A stretch of 51,375 nt of DNA. It comes from an uncultured Lachnospiraceae bacterium (GTDB lineage: Bacteria; Bacillota; Clostridia; Lachnospirales; Lachnospiraceae). The translations under genes and the position numbers were made by a program. Shown here in pieces: positions 34,001-41,552 of this stretch. Every line of letters begins with the position of its first letter. Positions within the stretch are counted from its first letter, which is position 1. The notes beneath the pieces are model-generated. The model was not told the origin of the DNA and made no database searches. It saw only the letters and a list, made by a program, of their open reading frames with translations. The stretch spans positions 1-51,375 of the forward strand of contig CAJUTU010000028.1 in NCBI GenBank assembly GCA_910589385.1. Direction: 5' to 3'.

Positions 34001-34640
34001 ATTCGGTGGCGATGGATGGGCTTATGATATCGGATTCGGCGGTGTTGACCACGTACTTGCAAGTGGAAAAGATATCAACATTATGGTATTCGATACCGAA
34101 GTATACTCCAATACAGGCGGACAGTCTTCCAAGGCAACAAAGACTGGTGCAACCGCACAGTTCGCTGCAGGCGGAAAAGAAACCAAGAAGAAAGACCTTG
34201 CAGGTATCGCAATGAGCTATGGTTATGTATATGTGGCACAGATTGCTATGGGCGCTGACTTCAATCAGACTGTAAAGGCAATTTCTGAGGCAGAGGCATA
34301 TCCGGGACCATCACTCATCATTGCTTATGCTCCATGTATCAACCATGGTATCAAGAAGGGTATGAGCAAGGCTCAGACAGAGGAACAGCTTGCAGTAGAA
34401 TGTGGATACTGGAACAACTTCCGGTACAACCCGGCTGCTGAAGGCAACAAGTTCACTCTGGACAGCAAGGAGCCAAAGGCTGAAGAATATCAGGCATTCC
34501 TTGACGGAGAAGTTCGTTACAACGCATTGAAGAGAGCAAATCCGGAAAAAGCTGCAAAACTTTTCGCTCAGAATGAGAAGGAAGCTATGGAAAGATATGC
34601 TTATCTGAAGAAGCTGGTAGCAGTTTACGGTGAGGAATAG
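31098..34640 (+). CDS. nifJ: Pyruvate:ferredoxin (flavodoxin) oxidoreductase
   Basis: A single-chain 1180-residue oxidoreductase, which converts pyruvate and CoA to acetyl-CoA and CO2 while reducing ferredoxin or flavodoxin, the central step of anaerobic sugar fermentation. The N-terminal pyrimidine-binding domain (YAYTEVAAIYPITPSS), gamma-like domain, two 4Fe-4S motifs (CIQCNRCAYVCP and CTGCGSCANVCPG at about 690-760), a further cluster Cys set (ACAGCGETPY) and the thiamine diphosphate region (GGDGWAYDIGFGG; DTEVYSNTGGQSSKAT) are all intact. ATG 31098 follows AAGGAGG (31082-31088). Codon use is strongly biased, fitting high expression. Closed by a long palindromic terminator. Confidence 0.97.
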   Translation: MARKMKTMDGNQAAAHVSYAYTEVAAIYPITPSSVMPEHVDEWATEGRENIFGQTVQVTEMQSEAGAAGAVHGSLSAGALTTTFTASQGLLLMIPNLYKVAGEQLPGVFNVSARAIASHALSIFGDHSDVYACRQTGAAMLCESSVQEVMDLTAVAHCAALEGKIPFINFFDGFRTSHEIQKIETWDYEDLKDLVNMDAIDEFRAHALNPNHPCQRGSAQNPDIFFQAREACNPYYDALPGIVQDYMDKVNAKIGTDYKLFNYYGAPDAERVIVAMGSVCDTIEETIDYLLAAGEKVGVVKVRLYRPFSAQALIDAIPDSVKTISVLDRTKEPGALGEPLYLDVVAALKGTKFDAVPILSGRYGLGSKDTTPAQIVAVLKNTEKKMFTIGIEDDVTNLSLDAGAPLVTTPEGTINCKFWGLGADGTVGANKNSIKIIGDNTDMYAQAYFDYDSKKSGGVTMSHLRFGKSPIKSTYLIRQANFVACHNPSYVDKYNMVQELVDGGTFLLNCPWDAEGLDKHLPGQVKAFIANHGIKFYTIDGIKIGKEIGLGGRINTVLQSAFFKLAAIIPEEEAIDLMKKAAKATYGRKGDKIVQMNYDAIDAGAKQVVEVTVPESWKDAADEGLTTPHVSEDGRKDVVDFVKNIQAKVNAQEGNSLPVSAFKDYVDGSTPSGSSAYEKRGIAVDIPIWKPENCIQCNRCAYVCPHAVIRPVALTEEEASKAPEGQATLPMTGMPEMKFAITVSALDCTGCGSCANVCPGKKGEKALVMENMEANVGVQKGFDFGVEIPVKPEVVAKFKPATVKGSQFKQPLLEFSGACAGCGETPYAKLITQLFGDRMYIANATGCSSIWGNSSPSTPYTVDAKGRGPAWCNSLFEDNAEFGYGMLLAQNTIRERLKVKVEKLAESGDNADVKAAAQEYLDTYNVGAENGTATDKLVAALEACGCGCPERAELLKEKDFLAKKSQWVFGGDGWAYDIGFGGVDHVLASGKDINIMVFDTEVYSNTGGQSSKATKTGATAQFAAGGKETKKKDLAGIAMSYGYVYVAQIAMGADFNQTVKAISEAEAYPGPSLIIAYAPCINHGIKKGMSKAQTEEQLAVECGYWNNFRYNPAAEGNKFTLDSKEPKAEEYQAFLDGEVRYNALKRANPEKAAKLFAQNEKEAMERYAYLKKLVAVYGEE

Positions 34641-34650
34641 AAAAAGCTGT

Positions 34651-34704
34651 AGAATAAAAAACTCCCGGCATCCATGATCATGGATGCCGGGAGTTTTTTA
34701 TTCT
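34651..34704. terminator. 54-bp perfect palindrome, terminator of nifJ
   Basis: Arms 34651-34677 and 34678-34704 are exact reverse complements over 27 bases each with no spacer. Core is CTCCCGGCATCCATGA on one side, and each arm carries a run of six A or T. On the transcript it folds into a very long GC-core hairpin followed by TTTTTT (34695-34700), a strong terminator that reads the same on both strands. Confidence 0.95.
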
Positions 34705-34725
34705 ATCGTATGCAGACGTTTTAAC

Positions 34726-34762
34726 ATGTCATTGTTGACATTCTGTACACTTTTGCTATAAT
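34726..34762 (+). promoter_or_regulatory. Promoter and dyad of the toxin-antitoxin module
   Basis: TTGACA (34735-34740) and TATAAT (34757-34762) are 16 bases apart, with TGC before the -10 box (extended -10). The inverted repeat ATGTCA (34726-34731) / TGACAT (34736-34741) overlaps the -35 box, the place expected for autorepression by the antitoxin or its complex. Confidence 0.7.
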
Positions 34763-34787
34763 TAAAATTAGGAAGGAGATGACAAAT

Positions 34788-35213
34788 ATGTTAATAGAAC
34801 AGGCTACAACTGTAAGAAAAGAATGGAGCGCTGTTTGCGACAGTGTGATTCATAATAAACCAAAGATTATTAAACGTACAAGAGATAAAATGTGGTTCTC
34901 CAATTTAGAGACAATGTCAGAAATCTTGCAGGCATACCAGTTTACAGCACTAAAATATATAGAAGAAGATGGTTCAGTTACACTATCTCTTAATGAAATT
35001 GATCTTATAGAGAATGGAAAAGATGAACAGGAGGCACGTTTAAACCTTGCAAAATCTATTTTAGAATATTCGCTTGAGTATTATGATGAGTATGAACTAT
35101 ATTCACGCAGCCCTAATAGGAAAAAACATATTCCTTATATCTTTAAGGCTTTGATCATAGATGACCCGGAAAAGCTAGGAGATTTTTTACAATGCCAAGA
35201 TGGAAAGAAATAA
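34788..35213 (+). CDS. Probable antitoxin, composite Phd/YefM- and HicB-like
   Basis: A 141-residue protein. The first 45 residues (ATTVRKEWSAVCDSVIHNKP ... NLETMSEIL) resemble the DNA-binding fold of Phd/YefM antitoxins. The second part (SLNEIDLIENGKDEQEARLN and LEYSLEYYDEYELYSRSPNR) resembles the HicB-type toxin-binding part. It overlaps the downstream HicA-like gene by 22 bases, typical of antitoxin-first modules. ATG 34788 lies 9 bases after GGAAGGAG; ATG 34779 touches that site and is less likely. The two-part reading rests on motif recognition only. Widespread in gut Clostridia, often unannotated. Confidence 0.65.
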   Translation: MLIEQATTVRKEWSAVCDSVIHNKPKIIKRTRDKMWFSNLETMSEILQAYQFTALKYIEEDGSVTLSLNEIDLIENGKDEQEARLNLAKSILEYSLEYYDEYELYSRSPNRKKHIPYIFKALIIDDPEKLGDFLQCQDGKK

Positions 35214-35410
35214 AGCGATTTTGTGATAGAGACGGCTGGGAATTATATAAGGATACGGATCATTACTTTTATAGGAAAACGGATATCAATGGAAATATAC
35301 GAATGACCAAGGTTTCTAAAGGATCTTGCGAAATCCATACAAGAATGTGGAAAGAGATTTTAAAGAAACAGTTACAGGTTACACAAGAATATTTTAATAG
35401 TAAAATATAA
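35192..35410 (+). CDS. HicA-like mRNA interferase toxin
   Basis: A 72-residue basic protein with a HicA/dsRBD-like outline: a first helix (MPRWKEIKRFCDRDGWEL), the strand segment with the putative catalytic His (KDTDHYFYRK), further strands, and a final helix (LWKEILKKQL pattern). HicA toxins cleave mRNA in a ribosome-independent way. It overlaps the antitoxin gene by 22 bases without a ribosome binding site of its own, so its synthesis depends on translating the antitoxin. AT-rich codon use, unlike the neighbouring core genes, suggests acquisition. Confidence 0.65.
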   Translation: MPRWKEIKRFCDRDGWELYKDTDHYFYRKTDINGNIRMTKVSKGSCEIHTRMWKEILKKQLQVTQEYFNSKI

Positions 35411-35461
35411 GTTTATAGGTTTTACAGAAAGACCAATCAATGAATATGGAGGAAAGAGAGA

Positions 35462-36424
35462 ATGAAAACGAAATCATACCAGATTTGGGAGCCGGAAGAA
35501 TATTCATACGGGCATGCCTTTGGATTCGTCCCCAATATTACATCGTATCTGCATGAAGATGATGTCAAAAGACCATGTATCTTAGTGGTGCCGGGCGGCG
35601 GTTACTGTGTGGTTTCTCCGACAGAAGGGGAGCTGGTGGCGCTGAAATTTTATGAAAAGGGCTACCAGGCCTTTGTACTGACATATACTGTGAATTTCTT
35701 ACAGATGGTTCCACTGAAGAAGCAGCCTTTGAAGGATATCTCACGGGCAGTCCGTTATATCCGGAGCCATTCAGAGGAATTTGCAGTGAAAGAAAAAGAA
35801 CTAACCATATGTGGATTTTCGGCGGGAGGGCATTTGTGCGGCAGCCTGTGTGTGCATTATGAGGATGTTCAGGATACGTCAGAAAAGTATAGTGGGATTT
35901 CCAACCGGCCGGATGCAGCAATATTAAGTTACCCTGTGATTACTTCAGGAGAAAAGGCACACAGAGGTTCTTTTATCGCACTGTTAGGAGAGGATGCCAC
36001 GCCGGAGGAATTAGAATATATGTCTTTGGAAAAACAGGTGACAGAACAGACACCGCCGTGTTTTTTGTGGGCTACGGCAACCGATGAGACAGTACCGGTA
36101 GAGAACAGTGAAATGTTTATACAGGCATGCAGGGAAAAAGGCGTCCCCTGTGCGTTCCATATGTTTACCAGGGGAAAACATGGATTGTCCCTTGCGGATG
36201 ACGACTGGGCAAATGGAGTCCACATGACTCCCTATACTATGGAGCAGATCGTTGGTGTAATGAGAAAAGTAAAAGCAGGGGAGATCCGTGTATCCGACAA
36301 TGTACTGGCTGGCTGGGAGGAAGAGGAGAGACAGCAGAAGGAAGGGAAGAAGAGGTCTTCGGAACCAGAGGTAAGCGTCTGGCCGGAACTGGCAGACAGC
36401 TTTTTGAAAGGGCTGATTTTATAA
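35462..36424 (+). CDS. Alpha/beta hydrolase, acetyl-xylan-esterase-like
   Basis: A 320-residue serine hydrolase without signal peptide. The oxyanion loop is VPGGGYCVVS (43-52), the nucleophile is Ser120 in GFSAGG, the likely acid is the Asp in ATDETVP (about 207), and the base is His in RGKHGLSL (about 239). This matches cytoplasmic BD-FAE/Axe-type carbohydrate esterases, which remove acetyl groups from imported oligosaccharides. The last 50 residues are a charged tail beyond the hydrolase fold. GGAGG (35447-35451) precedes the ATG. Nearby genes give no substrate. Confidence 0.86.
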   Translation: MKTKSYQIWEPEEYSYGHAFGFVPNITSYLHEDDVKRPCILVVPGGGYCVVSPTEGELVALKFYEKGYQAFVLTYTVNFLQMVPLKKQPLKDISRAVRYIRSHSEEFAVKEKELTICGFSAGGHLCGSLCVHYEDVQDTSEKYSGISNRPDAAILSYPVITSGEKAHRGSFIALLGEDATPEELEYMSLEKQVTEQTPPCFLWATATDETVPVENSEMFIQACREKGVPCAFHMFTRGKHGLSLADDDWANGVHMTPYTMEQIVGVMRKVKAGEIRVSDNVLAGWEEEERQQKEGKKRSSEPEVSVWPELADSFLKGLIL

Positions 36425-36449
36425 TGGGCTGTTATCAATGGAGACTGCA

Positions 36450-38048
36450 ATGGCGAAAAAATTTAATGTTACAGGCTTATGTCTTCCAGAATATCATTAT
36501 ATGGTAGATATTTCGGATAAAGTAGAAGAAATTAAGACATATATCGAAGCAGGAGAATATTTTACAATAAACCGTGCGAGGCAGTATGGAAAAACTACCA
36601 CTTTGGAAGTTCTCAAAGAAAGGCTTGAAGAGGAATATGTAGTATTTTCTCTTAGCTTTGAAGGTCTTACAAGTGAGACTTTTGCAGACGAAAATGCGTT
36701 CTGTGTACGTTTATTTGGATTGTTGTATGATACGATTGAGTTTGGAGAGGTAGAAGGCATTTCCAATGAAATAAAAGAGGAATTATCCAAATTCAGTACG
36801 GATGAATCCGGAAAAATAAATTTCCGTGCTATGACAAGTATGATCATAAAGATCTGTAGAGAAACCCCCAGGCCGGTAGTGCTTATGATCGATGAGGTGG
36901 ATCAGGCAAGCAATAATGAAATCTTTGCGGCTTTCTTAGGCCAGCTCAGAGATTTGTATCTGAAACGAAAAAAAAGACCGACATTTCGTGCTGTGATTCT
37001 TGCAGGAGTTCGCGATATTAAGAATTTGAAAGTGAAAATGCGTTCGGAAAAAGAACAGGAAAAGAATAGTCCATGGAATATTGCCGCAGATTTTGGCGTA
37101 GAAATGAGTTTGTCAAAAGCTGGGATTGCAGGAATGCTGAAAGATTATGAGGAGGACTATCATACAGGGATGGATATAGTGGGAATTTCTGAGATGATTT
37201 TTGATTACACATCAGGATATCCATTTTTAGTATCCCGTATATGCAAGCTGATAGACGAACAAATATCAGGGAGCGAAAAATTTCCTGATAAAAAAACAGC
37301 ATGGGCAAAGGAAGGCTTTTTAGCTGCAATCCGTATTATGCTTGCTGAAAAGAATACGCTGTTTGAATCTCTTACCGTGAAACTTCAAGACTATCAGGAA
37401 TTGGATGGGATGATTTTTGAAATTCTTTTCTCAGGAAAAAGCGTGCCGTTCCGTCCGCTGAATCCGGTGATCGGCATGGCATCTATGTTCGGGTTTATTA
37501 AGAATAAGGATGGGGATGTGGCAATTGCAAACCGTATTTTTGAAACAGTGCTCTATAATCTATATCTTTCTGCGGAGGAAATACAGAAAAATGATATTTA
37601 CAGTGCATCGGTCAGGGAGAAGAACCAGTTTGTTATTGGTGGATATCTTAATATGAGACTTGTTTTAGAAAAGTTTGTTGAACACTTTCATGATTTGTAT
37701 TATGATTGCGGAGAGAAATTTATTGAGGAGTCCGGGCGAAAATTATTTTTGCTTTATCTGCAGCCTATTATCAATGGCACAGGAAATTATTACGTTGAAT
37801 CACGGACAAGAAGTATGGGGCGTACAGATATTATAATTGACTATCGGGGAGAACAACAGATTATCGAAACAAAGATATGGAGAGGACAGGAGTACAATAA
37901 CCGTGGTGAATCGCAGATAGCCGGCTATTTGGATGACTATCATAAGGACACAGGATATATGCTCAGTTTCAATTTAAATCAAAATAAACAGATTGGTGTA
38001 AAGGAAGTTATTGTAGGAGATAAAAGAATTATTGAAGCTGTTGTCTAG
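36450..38048 (+). CDS. AAA-ATPase-like protein with PD-(D/E)XK nuclease domain
   Basis: A protein of about 532 residues in the family of predicted AAA-ATPases found in many copies in gut and oral anaerobes. N-terminal ATPase: Walker A RARQYGKTTTLE (about 42-53), Walker B VVLMIDEVD, sensor region VILAGVRD. C-terminal PD-(D/E)XK domain: a GRTDIIIDY Asp and the ETKIW Glu-x-Lys motif, followed by a QIAGYLDDY helix. Both sites look intact. ATG 36450 follows GGAGA (36440-36444) by 5 bases; ATG 36438 is also possible. Function is not established; the family is suspected of roles in defence or mobile-element biology. AT-rich relative to core genes. Confidence 0.85.
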   Translation: MAKKFNVTGLCLPEYHYMVDISDKVEEIKTYIEAGEYFTINRARQYGKTTTLEVLKERLEEEYVVFSLSFEGLTSETFADENAFCVRLFGLLYDTIEFGEVEGISNEIKEELSKFSTDESGKINFRAMTSMIIKICRETPRPVVLMIDEVDQASNNEIFAAFLGQLRDLYLKRKKRPTFRAVILAGVRDIKNLKVKMRSEKEQEKNSPWNIAADFGVEMSLSKAGIAGMLKDYEEDYHTGMDIVGISEMIFDYTSGYPFLVSRICKLIDEQISGSEKFPDKKTAWAKEGFLAAIRIMLAEKNTLFESLTVKLQDYQELDGMIFEILFSGKSVPFRPLNPVIGMASMFGFIKNKDGDVAIANRIFETVLYNLYLSAEEIQKNDIYSASVREKNQFVIGGYLNMRLVLEKFVEHFHDLYYDCGEKFIEESGRKLFLLYLQPIINGTGNYYVESRTRSMGRTDIIIDYRGEQQIIETKIWRGQEYNNRGESQIAGYLDDYHKDTGYMLSFNLNQNKQIGVKEVIVGDKRIIEAVV

Positions 38049-38148
38049 TGTGATTGAATTGTCTAGCCAGGAGACGGCCTATTTTGTGGCTGTGGAAGAT
38101 TCTGGCTCCGGCATGAGCGGTGAGTTTCGTAAAAAACAGGAGGAACAG

Positions 38149-39276
38149 ATGAAAGCATGGGTATTGCATGATGTAAATGATTTGAGACTGGAAATGGTGG
38201 AGACGCCGGAAATAAAGGAGAATGAAGTTCTGGTTGCAGTACAGGCAGCCGGCATTTGCGGTTCGGATATTCCAAGGGTTTATCAAAACGGCACATATTC
38301 CTTTCCGCTGATACCCGGCCATGAATTTTCCGGTATTGTAATAAAACGAGGAGATGCCGTGGATGCAGAATGGCAGGAAGAGCGTGTGGGGATTTTTCCA
38401 TTGATCCCATGTAAAGCCTGTCTGCCCTGTCAGAAAGGGCAGTATGAGATGTGCAGGAACTATAGCTATTTAGGTTCCCGCAGAAACGGCGGTTTTGCAG
38501 AGTATGCAGCGGTTCCGGCAGAGAATCTGATCAGTTTGCCTGACGGCGTTACATTTGAAGAGGCTTCCATGTTGGAACCTATGGCAGTGGCAGTCCATGC
38601 GATGCGGAGGATCGCGCCAGGTCCTGACGATACGGTAGCTGTATGTGGGCTCGGCACGATCGGGCTTTTGCTGCTTATGTTTCTCCGGGAAGCAGGATTT
38701 CAAAAGATTCTGACCATTGGAAATAAGGATTTCCAAAAGAAGATGGTATTAAAGCTGGGGCTGCCAGAGGATTCCTACTGTGACAGTAGACGGCAGGATG
38801 CCGGAAAATGGCTTATGGAGTGCACGGACGGCGCGGGTGCAGACGTGTTTTTTGAATGTGTGGGAAAGAATGAGACTTTGACTCTGGGCATTGAACATAC
38901 GGCTCCGGCAGGCAAAGTGATGCTTGTTGGAAATCCGTTTTCGGATATGAACCTGGAAAAATCTGTATATTGGAAGATCCTGCGGAATCAATTGACAGTT
39001 ACCGGAACATGGAATTCGTCTTTTTCTAATGTATTATTCCAAAAAAAGGATTTGCCTGAGTACAAGACATATGAGGAAAAAGAAGGATACGGGTACAGCA
39101 GGGAAGACGACTGGCATTATGTGTTAAGGCGGCTGAAGCAAAAGCGGATCTCTCCGGCAGACTTGATTTCCCATAGACTTTCTCTGGATGAGCTGCAGCA
39201 GGGGGGCCACATTATGCGGGACAAAACAGAAGATTATGTAAAGATTGTTGCACAAAATATCTGTATTTCTGCTTGA
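38149..39276 (+). CDS. Zinc-dependent alcohol dehydrogenase, GatD-like
   Basis: A 375-residue medium-chain dehydrogenase similar to galactitol-1-phosphate 5-dehydrogenase. Catalytic zinc ligands are Cys37 in GICGSD and the His in IPGHEFSG; a structural zinc loop follows (CKACLPCQKGQYEMC). The Rossmann motif reads VCGLGTIGLL. No sugar phosphotransferase genes adjoin, so the substrate is uncertain. ATG 38149 is chosen because AGGAGG (38138-38143) is 5 bases upstream; the open frame reaching 38032 overlaps the ATPase gene and lacks such a site. The mntP promoter overlaps its stop. Confidence 0.88.
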   Translation: MKAWVLHDVNDLRLEMVETPEIKENEVLVAVQAAGICGSDIPRVYQNGTYSFPLIPGHEFSGIVIKRGDAVDAEWQEERVGIFPLIPCKACLPCQKGQYEMCRNYSYLGSRRNGGFAEYAAVPAENLISLPDGVTFEEASMLEPMAVAVHAMRRIAPGPDDTVAVCGLGTIGLLLLMFLREAGFQKILTIGNKDFQKKMVLKLGLPEDSYCDSRRQDAGKWLMECTDGAGADVFFECVGKNETLTLGIEHTAPAGKVMLVGNPFSDMNLEKSVYWKILRNQLTVTGTWNSSFSNVLFQKKDLPEYKTYEEKEGYGYSREDDWHYVLRRLKQKRISPADLISHRLSLDELQQGGHIMRDKTEDYVKIVAQNICISA

Positions 39277-39301
39277 TAAATCAATCGTAACGTGTTACAA
39301 T
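39273..39301 (+). promoter_or_regulatory. Promoter of the mntP riboswitch transcript
   Basis: TTGATA (39273-39278) and TACAAT (39296-39301) with a 17-base spacer and a TG before the -10 box. The -35 box overlaps the stop codon of the dehydrogenase gene. Transcription would start near 39308, just before the aptamer. Confidence 0.65.
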
Positions 39302-39309
39302 GTCAACAA

Positions 39310-39457
39310 TTACCACGAGGGAGTAATCGGCATATTATATGATGGTTTGATATGCAGTATTATCGACATAATGGGGCGGCGCTGCCCCCGGTGATACTTG
39401 AAACGATGAGACTCATGGACAGCTTACTTATGATGGCTGCCTATGGGTCTTTTTTTG
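39310..39457 (+). ncRNA. yybP-ykoY manganese riboswitch with terminator
   Basis: The 308-base gap before mntP holds this element. Family hallmarks are GAGGGAGTA (39317-39325) near the 5' end and ACTTGAAACGATGAGAC (39396-39412) at the 3' side, with the GC-rich stem GGGGCGGC/GCTGCCCC (39373-39388) between. The 3' strand continues into a hairpin, AGACTCATGGACAGC (39409-39423) with GCTGCCTATGGGTCT (39436-39450), followed by T7 (39450-39456). Manganese binding is known to stabilise the aptamer and prevent this terminator, switching on the exporter. Confidence 0.92.
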
Positions 39458-39584
39458 TGATGCGGCAGTAAATTTATTACATAGTGTGGGAGAGGCCATA
39501 ACCTGATATTCTGCTATTTTGCAAAATCCCTTCGGTAAAATAATGCACACGATCATTTTTCAACAATAGGAAAGGAAGAGAAAA

Positions 39585-40142
39585 ATGGGAATTATTGAAT
39601 TGTTTGTATTGGCCGTAGGCCTATCAATGGATGCCTTTGCTGTATCTGTCTGTAAAGGCTTGTCGCTTGGAAAAATCAACAAAAAGCATATGGCTCTTGC
39701 AGGAGCCTGGTTTGGAGGCTTTCAGGCACTCATGCCTCTGCTGGGATATTATCTGGGCAGATTTTTTACCGATGCGATCACGGAATACGACCACTGGATT
39801 GCATTTATTCTATTAGTGATCATTGGTGGAAAAATGATAAAAGAATCTTTTGGCGGAGAAGAAAATATGGACAATTCCATGACGGTGCGGTCTATGTTTG
39901 TTCTGGCGGTAGCCACAAGTATTGACGCTCTGGCTGTGGGCGTAACCTTTGCTTTCCTCAGAGTATCCATTATCCCGGCAGTCTCCTTTATTGGACTGGT
40001 CACCTTTGTCTGTTCGGCTGTTGGAGTGAAAATCGGAAGTATCTTTGGAACAAAATACAAAGCCAGGGCAGAATTGTGCGGAGGAGTGATCCTGATACTC
40101 ATCGGAGGAAAAATTCTGTTGGAAGGGATTGGGCTACTGTAA
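39585..40142 (+). CDS. mntP: Manganese efflux pump MntP
   Basis: A 185-residue membrane protein with six predicted helices of the MntP (YebN) family, two repeats each with an acidic membrane motif (GLSMDAFAVSVCKG at about 13-26 and ATSIDALAVGVTFAF at about 109-123; the conserved Asp residues are present). It exports excess Mn2+. GGAAAGGAAG lies upstream of the ATG. Control by the manganese riboswitch in front matches the function. Confidence 0.95.
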   Translation: MGIIELFVLAVGLSMDAFAVSVCKGLSLGKINKKHMALAGAWFGGFQALMPLLGYYLGRFFTDAITEYDHWIAFILLVIIGGKMIKESFGGEENMDNSMTVRSMFVLAVATSIDALAVGVTFAFLRVSIIPAVSFIGLVTFVCSAVGVKIGSIFGTKYKARAELCGGVILILIGGKILLEGIGLL

Positions 40143-40156
40143 GATGTGATCTGGAA

Positions 40157-40278
40157 AAAACTTTCCACCTGTACCGCTGCGATAGCAGACGTAAGAGTGC
40201 GTCAGCACGGTTTTTTGCAAATTGATGAGCAGGTTGGATGCTCCAAGGAACATCCAACCGTACAGATGGAAAACTTTT
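40157..40278. repeat. Folded intergenic element with inverted ends (MITE-like or mntP terminator)
   Basis: CTTTCCACCTGTAC (40161-40174) is complementary to GTACAGATGGAAA (40260-40272) apart from one wobble and one end base. Between these ends lie a compound hairpin ending in CAGCACGG plus six T (40174-40216), which could terminate mntP, and a perfect 9-bp hairpin, GGTTGGATG/CATCCAACC (40232-40259). The total length of about 120 bases and inverted ends are also what a miniature transposable element would show. I cannot decide between these. Confidence 0.5.
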
Positions 40279-40285
40279 ATGAAAA

Positions 40286-40322
40286 GAAACTGTCCGGCAG
40301 CCAAATATAGCCGGACAGTTTC
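40286..40322 (-). terminator. Intrinsic terminator of asnA
   Basis: GAAACTGTCCGGC (40286-40298) and GCCGGACAGTTTC (40310-40322) form a perfect 13-bp stem with an 11-base loop. On the minus strand the stem is followed by a T-rich tract (TTTT, complement of 40282-40285, then more T), 20 bases after the asnA stop. Confidence 0.88.
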
Positions 40323-40341
40323 AGCTATGCAGAAAGAAAAA

Positions 40342-41352
40342 TTACAATAACTGAATTCCGTTCTGCCGTGCAGTCTCCAGCACTTCGTCAGACCAGATAG
40401 AGGCCTGGACTTCCCCGATATGGGCTTTTCTCAGATAATACATACAGATTCTGGACTGTCCGATTCCGCCTCCGATCGTGTAAGGCAGGTTCCTGTCCAG
40501 AAGCGCCTTCTGGAAAGGAAGTTCTGCACGTTCTTCACATCCGGCGAGCTTTAACTGACGAGCCAGGGAATCTTCATCTACGCGGATTCCCATAGAAGAC
40601 AGCTCCAGCCCCATTTTTAAAACCGGATACCATACGATGATATCTCCGTTCAGCTCCCAATCGTCATAATCCGGTGCGCGCCCGTCGTGCTTCTCCCCGG
40701 AAGCCAGCGTTTTCCCGATCTGAGAAACGAAAACTGCTTTTTTTACTTTTGCAATCCGGTTTTCACGCTCTTTCGGCGTGCAGTCCGGATACATATCCTC
40801 CAATTCCTGTGAACTGATAAAGAAAATATCGTCAGGCAGAAGCGGCTGTATGTAGTTATAGCGCCTGGAAATGAAATCTTCCGTCTCCTTTAATGCACTG
40901 AATACTTTCCGGACTGTATATTCCAGTGTTTCCATATTTCTTTCTTCTTTGGAAATGACTTTTTCCCAGTCCCATTGATCCACATATAAAGAATGGATAT
41001 TGTCTGTGTCCTCATCCCGGCGGATGGCGCTCATATCTGTATACAGCCCTTCTCCGGAATGAAATCCGTAGTGCTTTAGCGCATGTCGTTTCCACTTGGC
41101 AAGGGAGTGGACGATCTCAGCCGTAGCCTCATTCTGCTCCTTGATCCCGAAAGCAACCGGGCGTTCTACTCCATTCAGGTTATCGTTTAATCCGGATTCA
41201 GGACGGACAAACAACGGCGCTGAGACACGGGTTAGATGAAGTGACTTTGCCAGAGCGCGTTCAAAATGATCCTTCACTTCCTTGATGGCAACTTCCGTCT
41301 CACGGATGGTTAATGGGGAATAATATTTATCTGGGATTGTTAATTGTTCCAT
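40342..41352 (-). CDS. asnA: Aspartate-ammonia ligase
   Basis: AsnA, 336 residues, the ammonia-dependent asparagine synthetase with a class II aminoacyl-tRNA-synthetase fold. Typical segments include VSAPLFVRPESGLNDNLNG near residue 44, VERPVAFGIK, the DQWDWEKVI motif, and GGGIGQSRICMYYL near the C-terminus, the ATP-binding motif 3. Full length. A strong promoter lies upstream (minus strand) and a terminator follows, so it is a single-gene unit. No T-box leader is apparent in the roughly 55-base leader. Confidence 0.96.
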   Translation of the reverse strand: MEQLTIPDKYYSPLTIRETEVAIKEVKDHFERALAKSLHLTRVSAPLFVRPESGLNDNLNGVERPVAFGIKEQNEATAEIVHSLAKWKRHALKHYGFHSGEGLYTDMSAIRRDEDTDNIHSLYVDQWDWEKVISKEERNMETLEYTVRKVFSALKETEDFISRRYNYIQPLLPDDIFFISSQELEDMYPDCTPKERENRIAKVKKAVFVSQIGKTLASGEKHDGRAPDYDDWELNGDIIVWYPVLKMGLELSSMGIRVDEDSLARQLKLAGCEERAELPFQKALLDRNLPYTIGGGIGQSRICMYYLRKAHIGEVQASIWSDEVLETARQNGIQLL

Positions 41353-41414
41353 ATGTATAAACTCCTTTTTATAAAACTATATGGCTCTAATTCCTCTCAA
41401 AGCCTATGCATGTT

Positions 41415-41443
41415 ATTCTAATCAGTATTCCTAAAAATGTCAA
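41415..41443 (-). promoter_or_regulatory. Promoter of asnA
   Basis: On the minus strand TTGACA (41443-41438) and TAGAAT (41420-41415) are separated by 17 bases. A second TTGACG copy sits 6 bases further upstream. Start of transcription near 41408. Confidence 0.75.
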
Positions 41444-41463
41444 CGTCAACTATTTTTTTCTTG

Positions 41464-41469
41464 TATAAT
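41464..41469 (+). promoter_or_regulatory. Possible -10 box for the membrane protein gene
   Basis: A perfect TATAAT on the plus strand 84 bases before the next gene; no clear -35 box at the right distance (41441-41446 reads CAACGT). Weak evidence. Confidence 0.3.
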
Positions 41470-41552
41470 ATAGGAAATATGGTAAAATTAAAAGTATCAA
41501 AGGAAAGAGTTCAGATGAAAAAGGGGAGAACATAAGATAAGGAGAGGGTAGT

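Noticed and set aside
41353..41552. T-box leader before asnA
   Set aside because: The leader after the promoter is only about 55 bases and lacks the conserved T-box sequence and specifier stem.
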